NCBI GenBank assembly: GCA_018815555.1
Contig: JAHIWF010000242.1
Coordinates: 1 to 42,357 of the forward strand
Reading direction: 5' to 3'
DNA length: 42,357 nucleotides
DNA from: Spirochaetota bacterium
Lineage (GTDB): Bacteria; Spirochaetota; Spirochaetia; Treponematales; UBA12059
Shown here: positions 9,623 to 19,445 of the stretch, in pieces
Position numbering within the stretch: the first letter of the stretch is position 1
Layout: every line of letters starts with the position of its first letter
The notes under the pieces: model-generated
Told to the model about the DNA's origin: nothing
Database searches by the model: none
Seen by the model: the letters and a program-made list of their open reading frames with translations, nothing else
Position numbers and translations under genes: made by a program

Positions 9623-10270
9623 ATGCTTAAAGTTGTGCTAAGTGTTATGGTACTCATTGGATTTCTATCACCTGTTTTCTCCCAGAACAGTCTGCCCGAT
9701 TACAACTTTGCCTCCGGAACCTGGAATTTTATCGGATCTCGACTGCATCAGGAAGATGAAAAAGCCGGATTGGCCAAACTCAACATCCATGTTCCGCAGA
9801 ACAGTAAGATGATCTATTCTTTTAATGCCCGTTATGAATCTGGTGCTGAAGATGGGCATGCCGGCTTTGGGGTGCATCTTTTTGCAGACACCGTACATCC
9901 TAAGGCCTCATGGGGCAATGGCGAATCATGGTTGCTTTGGCTGAACTATGATGAGAAGCCAGTATCACCGGATATTCCCGCCGGATTCAGTGCCCAGGTA
10001 TATCGCAGCCGATCGCACTCACGTATGGATCTGGTTCAAACTATTGACCTAAATCAATTTGGGAACCTAATTACCTCCGAGATACTTGCCCAGCCAATAC
10101 CAATACGGATCTGGCTGGATGGCGAAACTGGGGAAGTAAGGATCTACGATCCAATTGATCAATCCTATTACTATTATTTCTATCTTGAAAGCGATGGCTT
10201 GCCGCTCCGGGGCGATTGGATTGCGCTCAGAACTAATGGCGTGCATTTATCGTTCGGACTTGATAGCTAA
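9623..10270 (+). CDS. Hypothetical secreted protein
   Basis: Signal peptide MLKVVLSVMVLIGFLSPVFSQ; ORF free of stops with protein-like composition. Confidence 0.7.
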   Translation: MLKVVLSVMVLIGFLSPVFSQNSLPDYNFASGTWNFIGSRLHQEDEKAGLAKLNIHVPQNSKMIYSFNARYESGAEDGHAGFGVHLFADTVHPKASWGNGESWLLWLNYDEKPVSPDIPAGFSAQVYRSRSHSRMDLVQTIDLNQFGNLITSEILAQPIPIRIWLDGETGEVRIYDPIDQSYYYYFYLESDGLPLRGDWIALRTNGVHLSFGLDS

Positions 10271-10291
10271 ACCTCACACTGGGAATGGGGC

Positions 10292-10348
10292 AGGAACGAA
10301 TGAAGTTATCCAGCCAGACGGTGGCGGGTTCGACTTTAATTCGTTCCT
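10292..10348. other. 10-bp inverted repeat between convergent genes (possible terminator or structured 3' UTR)
   Basis: AGGAACGAAT (10292-10301) and ATTCGTTCCT (10339-10348) are perfect reverse complements flanking 37 nt. Confidence 0.4.
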
Positions 10349-10372
10349 TATTTGAAATGACCTATATATTCT

Positions 10373-11857
10373 TTAGCCAAATGCAACATCGAAATCCCGA
10401 CACAAGTGCTGTACAGCAGTACGGGCGGTATTTACCGCCGAAGGCAAGCCGCCCGGAGGACTTATTCTTTGCCCGGCAAAATAGACATTTTCAATACTTC
10501 TAACCTTACAAGGATACATGCCCATTTTACTGCCAACTGTACTAATGCCCATCCATGATCCTTTGTATGAATGAATATAGCGTTCATACGTTAATGGGGT
10601 GGCAACATCCCAGACCTCAATCTGCCCTTTGAGATGTGGAAAGTGCTGGGTTAAAACCGCTATAAAATCTTGTGCCAGTTGCTCTTTAGTTTGCTTATAG
10701 GTACCTGCAAGTTCTCGATTCTTCCAGAAATCATAAGAATCACCGCCAATAATGCTGGTGATTGCTGTTCCCTTACCAGGGGCATAGCCGCTTTCAGCTG
10801 AATAGAGATGATAGTTAATGATATTAAACTGGCAATCTCCCAGCTTCAATGGTGTACCAGCAATAAAAACTCCACTTTTCGGCTCATTACATAAATCAGC
10901 TTTGGTGCCGACACAAAGAAAGGTACAGGACTTCGGCACGAGTGTATTTCGCATTTGTAAAACCCAACGGTCACTTAAGGGTTTTTCGAATAGATCCTGA
11001 GTAGCAACAGCGGCATCCTGGGTTATAATAACAGCATCGGCATCAACTTGCCTGTCATTCACTTCCAACCCAACTGCCCGGCCCTCTTTTACAACAATTT
11101 TTGCCACTTTATGTTTATACTCAATTACACCCCCGAGCGACTGATATTTTGCTGCCATGCGAGCTGCCATAGCCAGTGAGCCGCCATCCGGGAAAGCTCC
11201 ATCGCCATTCATCAAGGTTGCCAGAGTAAAAACTGTTGCGGTAGCTGCGTATTCATCGCCGGTTATGCTTCTGAGCAAAAGTCTGATGGCAGGATTTTTA
11301 AAACGCCTGGCATAATCTTTTGAACTGATTTTCGCATAGTACCCGATACGAATAATAGCAGGCAGTAACGCGACAAATTTAAGCAGGTTGAATTTTTCAA
11401 ATACTATTGGCTTCCGAAGTTTTAATCCTTTCAAGTCCTTAATCGGCATGGAGAATTTGGAAAAATCGCTAAGATCTGAACATAAACGCTTTATTTCTTT
11501 ATCATCTTCCGGTGCTATAGAAATCAAGTGTTGCTGCCACCTTGCCAGATTCCTGTAAAGGCAGACGATTTGCCCTTCGCACTCGACCGTCAAAAATGGA
11601 TCCACACTGTGGAACTGTACCTGATCATTAATTGCGCCTACGTCTCGCCACAATTGGTGGTATGAACTCTTAGGTGACGATCCGGTAAGCCAGTGCATGG
11701 CCCCCTCAAAGATGTACCCCTTTCGTTTCCAGCTAGTGCATGCACCACCTGGCATAGTGTGGCTTTCATAAATAGTGGTGTCAAATCCGCAATTCTGTGC
11801 GTATACTCCTGCGGCTAACCCGGCTATTCCCCCACCAACGATTGCTATTTTCTTCAT
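10373..11857 (-). CDS. FAD-dependent oxidoreductase, phytoene desaturase/CrtI-like
   Basis: MKKIAIVGGGIAGLAAGVYAQNCGFDTTIYESHTMPGGACTSWKRKGYIFEGAMHWLTG dinucleotide-binding motif; C-terminal NVYFAGQRISPPGGLPSAVNTARTA. Confidence 0.93.
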   Translation of the reverse strand: MKKIAIVGGGIAGLAAGVYAQNCGFDTTIYESHTMPGGACTSWKRKGYIFEGAMHWLTGSSPKSSYHQLWRDVGAINDQVQFHSVDPFLTVECEGQIVCLYRNLARWQQHLISIAPEDDKEIKRLCSDLSDFSKFSMPIKDLKGLKLRKPIVFEKFNLLKFVALLPAIIRIGYYAKISSKDYARRFKNPAIRLLLRSITGDEYAATATVFTLATLMNGDGAFPDGGSLAMAARMAAKYQSLGGVIEYKHKVAKIVVKEGRAVGLEVNDRQVDADAVIITQDAAVATQDLFEKPLSDRWVLQMRNTLVPKSCTFLCVGTKADLCNEPKSGVFIAGTPLKLGDCQFNIINYHLYSAESGYAPGKGTAITSIIGGDSYDFWKNRELAGTYKQTKEQLAQDFIAVLTQHFPHLKGQIEVWDVATPLTYERYIHSYKGSWMGISTVGSKMGMYPCKVRSIENVYFAGQRISPPGGLPSAVNTARTAVQHLCRDFDVAFG

Positions 11858-11918
11858 TTCTTTTTCACTCCCTGTACGTTTTCACATGGCTATAATTATC
11901 AAGTTTTTTTGTGTAGTG

Positions 11919-12575
11919 CTATTGTCGGACTTCCAGACTCGTTAGCTCAGTAATTGTTAGTGGAGTACCTGGACCACCCTCCACAGATTCGTAGCGCACA
12001 TAACGGCCATCAGACTTGCGGAACCAATAATTAGCCTGCCAGAAGAGACTTCTAATTCCGGTAAGTGTAACCTTTAGCTGTGAGGATTCAAAACTTAAGC
12101 CGTAAGCTTCAATCTTTTTATCTCCCATCCTTGAAACTTCCATCTCGTAGGCGACCATTTCATCAAGCTTGACCACCCAATATTTCATGGAACGCAGACT
12201 ACCTGCATTAAAGTGCTCCAGTGCCAGTTCCTGCGCCTGATACCATGGATGATTATTGATTCTCAATTGTTTTGCTGTTACTTGGTTTTCAAACTTTCCA
12301 GAAATGATAATAATGTCCCCTACTCTTTCAAAATTGATATCGGTTCCTACTTCTTTGTTACATAAATGCCACACCAAAGTTGAATATGAGTCATTGAGCT
12401 CAATTTTTGATGTCTGGTTATAAGTAACATTAAAACCATACGAAGTATTCTGTATTACCATTGTATTGATACTTGTTCCTGCACCAGTTATTGACCGGTA
12501 GTTACGGATTTCCTGTACATGGCCATAAGTGCAGATAATGAATATGAACAGGCAGACAAAAAACGGATATTTCAT
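11919..12575 (-). CDS. Hypothetical secreted protein
   Basis: N-terminal signal peptide MKYPFFVCLFIFIICTYGHV; 218 aa; compact spacing with neighbours. Confidence 0.7.
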   Translation of the reverse strand: MKYPFFVCLFIFIICTYGHVQEIRNYRSITGAGTSINTMVIQNTSYGFNVTYNQTSKIELNDSYSTLVWHLCNKEVGTDINFERVGDIIIISGKFENQVTAKQLRINNHPWYQAQELALEHFNAGSLRSMKYWVVKLDEMVAYEMEVSRMGDKKIEAYGLSFESSQLKVTLTGIRSLFWQANYWFRKSDGRYVRYESVEGGPGTPLTITELTSLEVRQ

Positions 12576-12598
12576 TGCTCTCTACTCCTGGTTAGCCC

Positions 12599-13024
12599 TT
12601 ATGGTATAAGCGCCTGTTCTATTGCTTTCAAATAGGCTTTACCTGTATACCCCGGATGTAACGTAGCCCCACTCACCGCATCCAGACTCAGAAGATTCTG
12701 ATTTTCAAGAATCGCAATCCGCATTGATTCCAGATAATTGTCTGATCGCAGCGCAGTTGGATCTATCACTTCGATATCTTCATACAATTGGTTTTTTATG
12801 GTAACGCTTACCTTGACATAGGGATTGGCTACCATTTTCCCTTTTGCGGGCTTGATACGATACTCTCCTACATAATTTCCATCTGCCAATGAATCAAGAT
12901 CCGGCTCAGTAATTATAATTGAATGATAATAGATTGTCTGAACATCATTACTAGCACAGGCAGCCAGCAGAACTGCAATTATAAAAAAGAAGCCTGAGAT
13001 AACAATTCCTCGTTTCATCTTCAT
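12599..13024 (-). CDS. FMN-binding-domain lipoprotein
   Basis: Start refined to MKMKRGIVISGFFFIIAVLLAACAS (lipobox LAAC) after AGGGGTG; DGNYVGEYRI...SLDAVSGATLHPGYTGKAYLKAIEQAL matches the FMN_bind pattern with SGAT. Confidence 0.75.
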   Translation of the reverse strand: MKMKRGIVISGFFFIIAVLLAACASNDVQTIYYHSIIITEPDLDSLADGNYVGEYRIKPAKGKMVANPYVKVSVTIKNQLYEDIEVIDPTALRSDNYLESMRIAILENQNLLSLDAVSGATLHPGYTGKAYLKAIEQALIP

Positions 13025-13186
13025 CTGATCACCCCTTACCGGTTTGTAGAATTTCGTTAGAATCACATTTATTGTCATATTATCCAGTTTCCTTAGGCCC
13101 AGGCAGCTCCTATACATCAGCCGTTCGCTAAAAGACAAGGTTTTTGATGGTTGCTTCAACAAATAAATATATCAAATTTCACAGCA

Positions 13187-13969
13187 TTAAAATCTTTTTA
13201 ATGATATCCACCAACTCTTGTTGATCGCGTTTCTTCGCCTGAAAGACTGCACGATCATATAGGTAAAATATAAACTTATTATTACACAAGTCAGATAGAA
13301 TAAGAAATCAATATCATCATGCAAAGAACCATTTAATGCAACCGAAACAGCCCCCGTCACTTGATGGGCAAGAGCTACAAGAATGAGAGATTCACTCCAC
13401 AAATACAGAAGTAAGCTGACTGTATAATAAGCAAAGAGAAACAACTGTACTGCCAGCGTTAGGCCAGCTGGATAAAAATGAAACTGAGCCAGATGATACA
13501 ATGAAAAAGCCAAAGCCGTGATTAGAACTGAAGTTTTAGTGCTAAAAGTCAGACGTAGTACCGGCAACAAAAGAACAGCAAAGAGCGGATAATAAGTGGT
13601 ATGAAACAGCAGTATACTGACAAAATGTATAACAAATGCAGGTATTCCAATACTGCTGCCGGAAAGAGCCTTGATAGATTCAAAATTTACAACAAACAGA
13701 AACAAGGCAAAAACTAATAGCACCTGACTGGTTTTTTTAGTCTGAGGCCAAAATGAATACTCAAGCTTCCATTTTCTAGCCAAGAAAAATGGCAGGATAA
13801 TGCCAAAAAATGGTATTCCAATAAACCCAAACAAAACACCAGACAGTGCCTGATAGACTTCGCTGCCATTAATAAGAGACATTTTCATCAGCTGATTGGA
13901 AAGAGCGATTGTACCTGTATATATTAAATATATAGCAGAAGCGATAAATAATTTACTCTTAACATTCAT
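13187..13969 (-). CDS. CPBP-like polytopic membrane protein (possibly degenerate intramembrane protease)
   Basis: ~7-8 TM helices; SVLITALAFSLYHLAQFH and LVALAHQVTGA resemble CPBP motifs 2/3, but no clear EExxxR motif 1. Confidence 0.5.
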   Translation of the reverse strand: MNVKSKLFIASAIYLIYTGTIALSNQLMKMSLINGSEVYQALSGVLFGFIGIPFFGIILPFFLARKWKLEYSFWPQTKKTSQVLLVFALFLFVVNFESIKALSGSSIGIPAFVIHFVSILLFHTTYYPLFAVLLLPVLRLTFSTKTSVLITALAFSLYHLAQFHFYPAGLTLAVQLFLFAYYTVSLLLYLWSESLILVALAHQVTGAVSVALNGSLHDDIDFLFYLTCVIISLYFTYMIVQSFRRRNAINKSWWISLKRF

Positions 13970-14095
13970 TTGCTACTCCTCATTACAGCCAGCTATCGAC
14001 CTACCAAAACAGACAGTAATTCCTTTTATATCGAACTACAATAAAGGTCGCTATGTTACTAATTCCACCGACTGCACCTTTCGCCCTTGCCATGG

Positions 14096-14872
14096 TCAAC
14101 GCATAATAAGTGTCTTCTTTAGACGGAACAGATCCAATGCGATAAGAATGCAGAGGGGAATGGTAGTCAGGGTATTAAACAACAGGAATAACTGACCAAT
14201 TATGGGCAGCCAGAATCCGACACCGCCGGCTGCACAAATTAGGCCAGTCCAGGCTGTACCCCGACGATAATATGCAGTCCTGAACATTAGAGTAAAATTG
14301 AGCAATCCGGCCAACATTAACAGTGCGGTCTGTGCCAGCCAGGCGATTCCGTCCATTTGGGCCAAAAATACCTGCCCGGCAGCCAGCAAACGCGCTTGCT
14401 CCACAACATCCATTGCAGAAGAAAATTGCTTGCTTAAATTCACCAGCTCGACTAAGGGACGGCAAACAATCATTAGTCCAAGACCCATGATATTTAGGGC
14501 CAACGCCAGCAAGGCGAGAGAAGGACTTATCGGTTTAAGAGTCCTATACAACGCTATGTACATAAGAATGGAAGCAGGGCCAATAAACAGCATAAGAACA
14601 TCGAGTGATATTAAACCAACCAACAAGTCAGTTTGCAACATAATAAATATTTCTTCAGAACCCAATGTGTTACCGGTATAGGGCCAGATTACCCAGGCGA
14701 CCAGGGCCAACACCACAGAAAAAGCGACAGTCAAGGCCGAGACTCCGCCTGGAACTAACAAAGCTGTATCTTTCCGGTCAAGCACCTCTATACCCTGTCG
14801 CAAGCCAGACGTGTCATGTTTCATAGTCATACTAATCAAAGCTCCCTTCATGCAAGTCTGTGAATCTGACAT
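14096..14872 (-). CDS. Polytopic membrane protein of unknown function
   Basis: Long ORF with ~6 hydrophobic segments; start may be the internal MTMKHDTSG. Confidence 0.65.
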   Translation of the reverse strand: MSDSQTCMKGALISMTMKHDTSGLRQGIEVLDRKDTALLVPGGVSALTVAFSVVLALVAWVIWPYTGNTLGSEEIFIMLQTDLLVGLISLDVLMLFIGPASILMYIALYRTLKPISPSLALLALALNIMGLGLMIVCRPLVELVNLSKQFSSAMDVVEQARLLAAGQVFLAQMDGIAWLAQTALLMLAGLLNFTLMFRTAYYRRGTAWTGLICAAGGVGFWLPIIGQLFLLFNTLTTIPLCILIALDLFRLKKTLIMR

Positions 14873-15224
14873 TCTACTGCCATAATGCCGACATTGCTGC
14901 AGGCATTACGATAACGCACTAAAGGCTAGAGGGAAATGACCAAACGCGCAAATTTCGTGACCTATTGTGAATAGTTAGCAGCTACCAAAAATCCACCAAG
15001 ACTCAAGACAGGTAAAGCGCCACTAAGCGACCGAGCAGGCATCGCCATAAGACAAGCATAGCAAAACTTTACTGACTTTGCGATGACAAATCCCTGAATT
15101 TTAATTACCATTGATTTCTCGGCATATTTTCAGATGCCGCGAAAATATAATTTTGGCTGATGCAGAGAAGCACAACACAGAACCTTTCATGCCGGCCGAA
15201 GACTAAAGAAGGAGAACTACTACT

Positions 15225-16058
15225 ATGAACAAGAATAAAACGCGCTACGGATATTTCCGCAATGGTCTGCCCTATGCCACAAGCGGACAGGGCTCAAAAC
15301 CCCTGCTGATTTTCCAGGGCCTGATGTTTGAGAACAAACCGCAGTCTGGCATGCTCTTTGGCTACGGTTTTCTTGAGCAGGAGTACACCCTGTTCTCCGT
15401 TCTGCGCAAGCCGGGGCAGCCCCGGCACTGTACGCTTAAGGCGATGGCAGAAGATTACGCCGATTTAATCAGGGAAGAGTTCCATTCCCCACTGGATATA
15501 ATCGGTGTTTCGACAGGTGGATCTATTGCCCAATATTTTGCCGCCGACCATCCCGAACTCCTTCGACGCCTGGTGATACACTCCAGCGCGCACAGTCTGG
15601 GCGAAGCCGGTAAGCGATTACAGCTGGAACTAGCACGGCTTGCCGCGAGCGGAGAAGGCAAGGCAGCCTTTCAAGCCATGATGCGCTTTATCCTGCCCAA
15701 AAGCGGCATCTGGAGCCTCTTGAATCCAATGCTGACAGCTATGCTGGGCGGCCTGCTTGCGCCAAATCAAAAGGCGGATCTTTCCGATCTGATAACAACC
15801 ATAGAAGCAGAGGATCAGCATGCTTTCTTAGACCGCCTGCACGAGATTAAGGCCCCAACCTTGGTCATAGCCGGTTCGGAGGATCCCTTCTACAGTCCTG
15901 AACTATTCCGTGAAACCGCGGCCGGCATTCCGGATGCCCGGCTGGTTTTGTACCCTAAGATGCGGCATCCTGCAACCGGCAGGCGTTTTAGTCAGGAAGT
16001 GATGGAGTTCCTAGCCGGAAAGCCTTCCACTATTAACCGTAATCTAACAAATGATTAA
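15225..16058 (+). CDS. Alpha/beta hydrolase
   Basis: GVSTGGSIAQYFAADHPELLRRLVIHSSA (nucleophile elbow region), APTLVIAGSEDPFYSPELF, MRHPATGRRF; RBS AGAAGGAG. Confidence 0.87.
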   Translation: MNKNKTRYGYFRNGLPYATSGQGSKPLLIFQGLMFENKPQSGMLFGYGFLEQEYTLFSVLRKPGQPRHCTLKAMAEDYADLIREEFHSPLDIIGVSTGGSIAQYFAADHPELLRRLVIHSSAHSLGEAGKRLQLELARLAASGEGKAAFQAMMRFILPKSGIWSLLNPMLTAMLGGLLAPNQKADLSDLITTIEAEDQHAFLDRLHEIKAPTLVIAGSEDPFYSPELFRETAAGIPDARLVLYPKMRHPATGRRFSQEVMEFLAGKPSTINRNLTND

Positions 16059-16081
16059 CAGGGTTGTAGTAAGATTGTCTC

Positions 16082-17704
16082 ATGAGTACAAAGAAAAGGC
16101 GTGACGCCAGCCGTAGCGTTTTCCTCCTGGCTTTCGGATCGGTATTGATGATGATGGCGGTTTTGGCAGCCGTTTCCTTCCTTACCGGCTGTTCCCGCAC
16201 TTCCGTCGAGGGCTTCTCCATCATCTCCGGATCGGAAAACGAGACCCTCGAGCCTATCATTAAAGAATTCGCCGACCGGCAAGGAATCGAAATCAGTATC
16301 GTATACAAAGGCTCGGTCGATATCATGCTCCAGCTCAAGGATCCAGGCTTCGCCTACGATGCGGTCTGGCCGGCCAATGCTCTCTGGGTTACACTTGGAG
16401 ATACTTCAAGAAAGGTCAAACACCTTACCTCAATTATGACCTCGCCGGTGGCCTTTGGAATCAGGCATAGTACCGCCGAGCGCTTGGGCTACATCGGACA
16501 GGAAGTACGCGTCCGGGATCTATTGGAAGACATCCGCTCGGGAGAGCTCTCATTCATGATGACCTCGGCAACCCAAAGCAATTCGGGGGCTTCCGCCTAT
16601 TTAGGCTTCCTCTATGCCCTGGCTGGCAACCCTGATGTGTTAAGTATGGAACAGTTGCGTTCCCCGCAACTGAGAGAGGAAATACGCACTCTTCTGTCCG
16701 GCATCAACCGGTCATCGGGAAGTTCCGGCTGGCTCAAGGACCTGTTCCTCTCTTCTAACTATGAAGCCATGGTCAATTATGAAGCGGTACTGATCGAAAC
16801 CAACCAGGCATTGATCGCCACCGGTCGCGAACCGCTGTACCTGGTATATCCGGTGGACGGCACGGTCCTGGCCGATTCTCCCCTGGGTTATTATGACCAG
16901 GGAGATGCCGACAAAGAGCAGGTATTTCTTGATCTACAGAAACACCTGCTTTCCGAAGCGGTACAGAAACGCATCGCCGGCATGGGACGGAGAACTGGAA
17001 TGGCCGGCCTGGCCTCCGCTTATGATCCGGCAGTGTTCCGCTCCGAATGGGGTATCCAGCCGGAGCGTATTCTGTCTCCCATCCGCATGCCGAATGAGCT
17101 GGTCCTGTCCGAGGCACTCCGGCTATATCAGACGGATTTCCGTAAACCATCCTATACTGTGTTTGCTTTGGACTATTCGGGCAGTATGGCCGGTGAAGGC
17201 GCAGTCCAGTTAAAAGAAGCCATGAACCTGCTGCTGGATCCGGAACGCTCGTCTACCTATATGCTGCAGCCTGGTATCGACGACCATATAGTTGTATTGC
17301 CTTTCTCCAACCGGGTCCTGGAAGTTTGGGACGCGGACGGTGGAGACTCCACTCAGCTGGCAGCCCTTCGTGACCGCATCCGGCTCATGGAGCCTGGTGG
17401 GGGTACCGATATTTACTCTCCGGTTATCGAGGGCATCAAGCGCATTGCAAAGGATCAGGACCACAGAAATTATATAAACTCGGTAATCCTGATGACCGAC
17501 GGAAGCTCGAATGCCGGACGCAAATTCAAGGATCTGGAACTGGCCTTCCGCGACCTTGGACTTGATGTTCCGGTTTTCTGCATCATGTTCGGCGCGGCAT
17601 CCCGGGAGCAGCTGGACGAAATCGTAAACTTGACACGAGCCCGGGTTTTCGACGGGCGCAAGGACCTGGTTGAGGCTTTCCGGCAGGTCCGGGGATACAA
17701 CTGA
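16082..17704 (+). CDS. Lipoprotein fusing a periplasmic substrate-binding-like domain to a von Willebrand factor A domain
   Basis: Lipobox SFLTGC; SBP-like EPIIKEFADRQGIEISIVYKGSVDIMLQLK...ATQSNSGASAYLGFLYAL; VWA MIDAS DYSGSMAG...GGGTDIYSP...MTDGSSN. Confidence 0.9.
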   Translation: MSTKKRRDASRSVFLLAFGSVLMMMAVLAAVSFLTGCSRTSVEGFSIISGSENETLEPIIKEFADRQGIEISIVYKGSVDIMLQLKDPGFAYDAVWPANALWVTLGDTSRKVKHLTSIMTSPVAFGIRHSTAERLGYIGQEVRVRDLLEDIRSGELSFMMTSATQSNSGASAYLGFLYALAGNPDVLSMEQLRSPQLREEIRTLLSGINRSSGSSGWLKDLFLSSNYEAMVNYEAVLIETNQALIATGREPLYLVYPVDGTVLADSPLGYYDQGDADKEQVFLDLQKHLLSEAVQKRIAGMGRRTGMAGLASAYDPAVFRSEWGIQPERILSPIRMPNELVLSEALRLYQTDFRKPSYTVFALDYSGSMAGEGAVQLKEAMNLLLDPERSSTYMLQPGIDDHIVVLPFSNRVLEVWDADGGDSTQLAALRDRIRLMEPGGGTDIYSPVIEGIKRIAKDQDHRNYINSVILMTDGSSNAGRKFKDLELAFRDLGLDVPVFCIMFGAASREQLDEIVNLTRARVFDGRKDLVEAFRQVRGYN

Positions 17705-17706
17705 CC

Positions 17707-18351
17707 ATGGCGGACAAGGCACGAAGACAAAGAAGCCAATCAGGAACCAAAGAGAGCATGCTGGCCGGACTACTGGCCGGTGCTGTATTTTTGGGTTTAT
17801 ATTTCTTTATACTGCCTGCCAACCTGGTGGTATCGCTGGTATCCTCCCTGGCTGCCTTCGGCGCTGGACTTTTACTGACCGGTAAACGGCAGAACCAGAT
17901 CCAAGGTAGACGCGAAGTAGTAAGTGAGGACTACCTGAACAGAGTGCTCGACGCAGGCGAAAATAAACTTGCCGAGTTGCAAAGTATCATTCCGCAACTT
18001 CTGGATAGCAAAATAAGAGACCAAGCCAACCTGATCGCCGGCCTGGTCAAAAAAATTATCGATGATATTGAAGCCGATCCGACCGATCTGGAACCCGCCA
18101 GCAAATTCTTCGCACAGTACCTGGATGCCACGCTTGGTATCCTCAGCCGGTACCTCGATATCAGCCAGCGCGGTATTGGCAGCCCTGAAACAACTGCTGC
18201 TGTAGCCAAGGTAGAAACAGTACTGAATACAATCAGACAGGCCTTCGAAAAGCAGCTGGACAAGCTGCTTGAGAATGATGTAATCGGCCTGGAAGTAGAG
18301 ATCCAGATGCTGGAAGAGACACTCATACGGGAAGGGTTGCAAAGACCATGA
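17707..18351 (+). CDS. XpaC-like (5-bromo-4-chloroindolyl phosphate hydrolysis family) membrane protein
   Basis: Two N-terminal TM helices, then a long coiled/helical region ENKLAELQSIIPQLLDSKIRDQANLIAGLVKKIIDDIEADP...KFFAQYLDATLGILSRYLDIS typical of the family. Confidence 0.7.
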   Translation: MADKARRQRSQSGTKESMLAGLLAGAVFLGLYFFILPANLVVSLVSSLAAFGAGLLLTGKRQNQIQGRREVVSEDYLNRVLDAGENKLAELQSIIPQLLDSKIRDQANLIAGLVKKIIDDIEADPTDLEPASKFFAQYLDATLGILSRYLDISQRGIGSPETTAAVAKVETVLNTIRQAFEKQLDKLLENDVIGLEVEIQMLEETLIREGLQRP

Positions 18352-19445
18352 AGAAAAAATTACTGGGGATCCTGATACTTGTCGCCATTGTCGCGTTCGC
18401 GCTATCGTTCCGTTTCTTGTTTCCCTCATCCGGCGGCACCGCTGGCCAACCTGATATTTTCGGCCGTAGCACCGATACAGTAAGCGGCTTGATCGGCAGT
18501 GAAAAGGCCAACTTCCTTGAAAATCCAGAAACGAAGGAGCTGCTCCGGAAAACCGGGGGACTGCAAGTTGCCTACCAGCGGGCCGGTTCGATCGAAATGA
18601 TTGGCATGGACCACGTCGGCAAGGATTTCCTCTGGCCGTCCAGCCAGGTATCGCTCGAACTCTATAAACTGCGTGGCGGAACCGGCCAAAGCACAATTAT
18701 CTTCAATTCACCTATCGTGATCTACTCCTGGGACGTAGTGGTTGACGCGCTGGTTGCCGGCGGATATGCCGAAAACCGCAACGGCGTCTATTACATCGTA
18801 AGGTTCAGGGAACTGATCGAGCACACCCTTGACGGGACCACCTGGAACAGCATTGGACTACCCCAACTGTACGGCCGCTTCAGCATCATATCCACCGACC
18901 CGAACAAATCCAATTCCGGAGCCCAGTTTGCCGGCCTGCTGGCGAACATGCTTGCGGGAGAGGTAGCCACTGAAAAGCAAATTGACACAGTGAGCCCGCA
19001 GGTGCGCGAGTTTTTCGACAGCCTGGGCCTGATGGAACATTCTACTGGTACCTTGTTCGAGCGCTATATCACTCAGGGAGTGGGCTCCTATCCACTCATC
19101 GTAGGCTATGAAAACGGTCTGATCGAATTCGCCAGGCAGAATCCAGACATCTGGCCAAAGGTCAAGGACCGGATGCGCATTCTGTATCCCCTGCCGACAG
19201 TCTGGAGCTCGCATCCCCTGATCGCGCTTAATGAAAAAGGAAACAGGCTGATCGAAGTGCTAACCACCCAAAAATTCCAGGAGCTCGCCTGGAAAGAACA
19301 CGGCTTCCGCTCCGGCGTTCCGGGCACTCTGAACGACCCGATCGGACTCGGTATTGCAGGCATAGCCCGCGACATCGAACAGGTCATGCCGATGCCATCG
19401 CCGGTGATTATGGAAAAATTGCTTCTGACGATCGCCGGAAATTAA
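18348..19445 (+). CDS. Extracellular solute-binding-like protein
   Basis: N-terminal TM/signal anchor; SNSGAQFAGLLANMLAG motif parallels SNSGASAYLGFLYALAG in the 16082 protein; ATG overlaps the upstream stop (ATGA). Confidence 0.78.
   Translation: MKKKLLGILILVAIVAFALSFRFLFPSSGGTAGQPDIFGRSTDTVSGLIGSEKANFLENPETKELLRKTGGLQVAYQRAGSIEMIGMDHVGKDFLWPSSQVSLELYKLRGGTGQSTIIFNSPIVIYSWDVVVDALVAGGYAENRNGVYYIVRFRELIEHTLDGTTWNSIGLPQLYGRFSIISTDPNKSNSGAQFAGLLANMLAGEVATEKQIDTVSPQVREFFDSLGLMEHSTGTLFERYITQGVGSYPLIVGYENGLIEFARQNPDIWPKVKDRMRILYPLPTVWSSHPLIALNEKGNRLIEVLTTQKFQELAWKEHGFRSGVPGTLNDPIGLGIAGIARDIEQVMPMPSPVIMEKLLLTIAGN

Noticed and set aside
13187-13969. Calling the CPBP-like gene an active immunity protease or bacteriocin cluster member
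   Set aside because: The EExxxR motif is not evident and there is no precursor peptide or bacteriocin maturation gene nearby.
17210-18696. Long minus-strand ORFs (17210-17722, 17872-18696) opposite the VWA/XpaC/SBP operon
   Set aside because: Complementary-strand open frames in GC-rich coding DNA; no start context or recognisable protein family.
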